A stretch of 64,000 nt of DNA, taken from contig JAOARP010000058.1 in assembly GCA_025210525.1 (NCBI GenBank), forward strand, positions 186,001 through 250,000. Direction: 5' to 3'. The stretch comes from Marinisporobacter sp. GTDB lineage: Bacteria > Bacillota > Clostridia > Peptostreptococcales > Thermotaleaceae. This document shows, in pieces, positions 63,398 to 64,000 of this stretch (its first letter is position 1; every line of letters starts with the position of its first letter). The translations under genes were made by a program, and so were the position numbers. The notes below the pieces were generated by a model. That model was given only the letters and a program-made list of their open reading frames with translations. It was not told where the DNA came from and searched no databases.

Positions 63398-64000
63398 ATG
63401 GAAAAAATAGAATTATTAGCACCTGCGGGTGATTTAGAAAAATTAAAAATGGCTATTATATATGGAGCAGATGCTGTATATATAGGAGGACAACTTTTTG
63501 GATTAAGAGCTAGTGCAAAGAATTTTTCAATGGAAGATATGAAAGAAGGAATTGAATTTGCCCACAAACGAGGGAAAAAAGTATATATTACATTAAACAT
63601 TATTCCTCATAATGATGATTTAAAAGAACTTCCAGAGTACTTAAAGAGTTTACAAGAATTAAATGTAGATGCAGTTATTTTATCAGATCCTGGTACATTT
63701 ATGTATGTAAAAGAATGTGCACCAGATATGGAAGTTCATTTAAGTACTCAAGCAAATAATACAAATTATATGAGTGCACAATTTTGGCATAAACAAGGAA
63801 TAAAAAGAGTCATATTAGCAAGAGAATTAGCTTTTAATGAAATTAAAGAAATTAGAGAAAATGTACCAGAAAGTCTTGAATTAGAAGCATTCGTACATGG
63901 AGCTATGTGTATATCTTATTCAGGAAGATGCCTTTTAAGCAATTATATGGCAAATAGGGATGCAAATAGAGGCGCTTGTGCTCATCCATGTAGATGGCAG
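63398..64000 (+). CDS. U32 family peptidase (3' end outside window)
   Basis: The first 201 codons of a U32 peptidase/hydroxylase-like protein. It starts IELLAPAGDLEKLKMAIIYGADAVYIGG and carries the U32 signature EAFVHGAMCISYSGRCLLSN, with Cys residues that bind a cluster in tRNA-hydroxylating members (YrrN/YrrO, TrhP). AGGAGG precedes the ATG. It follows the TrmR-like gene by 12 nt, and both enzymes may act on the same wobble uridine. Confidence 0.95.
   Translation, partial: MEKIELLAPAGDLEKLKMAIIYGADAVYIGGQLFGLRASAKNFSMEDMKEGIEFAHKRGKKVYITLNIIPHNDDLKELPEYLKSLQELNVDAVILSDPGTFMYVKECAPDMEVHLSTQANNTNYMSAQFWHKQGIKRVILARELAFNEIKEIRENVPESLELEAFVHGAMCISYSGRCLLSNYMANRDANRGACAHPCRWQ

Noticed and set aside
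1-64000. tRNA, rRNA, CRISPR arrays, insertion sequences, prophage
   Set aside because: I looked on both strands and saw no cloverleaf, rRNA segment, regular repeat-spacer array, transposase or integrase.

Overview
The window is about 64 kb of low-GC, AT-rich DNA from an anaerobic, spore-forming member of the Clostridia. This rests on gene content: an ornithine-fermentation operon with coenzyme-B12 ornithine aminomutase, T-box leaders before hisS and alaS, an alaS/ireB/ruvX block, an Rrf2-nifS-nifU-mnmA block, Cys-rich coat-like proteins including a DUF4489-type protein, and strong AGGAGG ribosome sites. It looks chromosomal. I saw no rRNA, tRNA, CRISPR array, insertion sequence or phage gene.

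Layout. (1) 1-13.1 kb, mostly housekeeping on the + strand: secD (cut by the window edge), secF, apt, relA/spoT, dtd, an MBL hydrolase, a 60-aa HTH-like protein, hemZ, a T-box leader, hisS and aspS. Then comes an RseC/SoxR-reducing-system gene with an in-frame TGA and a two-gene ThrE-type exporter on the - strand. (2) 13.3-24.6 kb: glyA, a sigma-54 activator, then ord-ortA-ortB-oraS-oraE-mutL-like-orr behind a consensus -24/-12 promoter and a tandem palindrome, ending with a DUF3343 gene. (3) 24.7-46.0 kb, an accessory surface island: two beta-propeller/coiled-coil proteins on either side of a Cys-rich coat-like protein; glycosyltransferases; CDP-glucose and PseB/PseC-type nucleotide-sugar enzymes; WbqC-like, PIG-L and ATP-grasp proteins; a tandem GT2; a GT2-GT4 fusion; a small kinase-like protein; and a DUF4489-type protein. 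Strand switches and bidirectional terminators split it into short units. (4) 46.1-64 kb, housekeeping again: Rrf2, nifS, nifU, mnmA, PRC-barrel, AI-2E transporter, T-box, alaS, ireB, a large membrane protein, an aldo/keto reductase-ferredoxin, ruvX, DUF1292, Fur, RNase J, mltG, an O-methyltransferase and a truncated U32 peptidase.

How the parts work together. Region 2 encodes conversion of L-ornithine through D-ornithine and 2,4-diaminopentanoate to 2-amino-4-oxopentanoate, and its thiolytic cleavage to alanine plus acetyl-CoA. The PAS/AAA+/Fis regulator just upstream probably activates it by binding the palindromes. Region 3 probably builds and attaches a glycan to a spore-surface layer. That is inferred from the coat-like genes at its ends.

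The most interesting signal is at 11433-11864. The RseC-family gene reads through one TGA placed exactly where the first Cys of its CxxCxxC cluster should be. A perfect 6-bp hairpin with a G in the second loop position starts 13 nt after the TGA, as in bacterial SECIS elements. I read it as a candidate selenoprotein; conventional gene callers would cut it to an N-terminally truncated gene starting at 11547.
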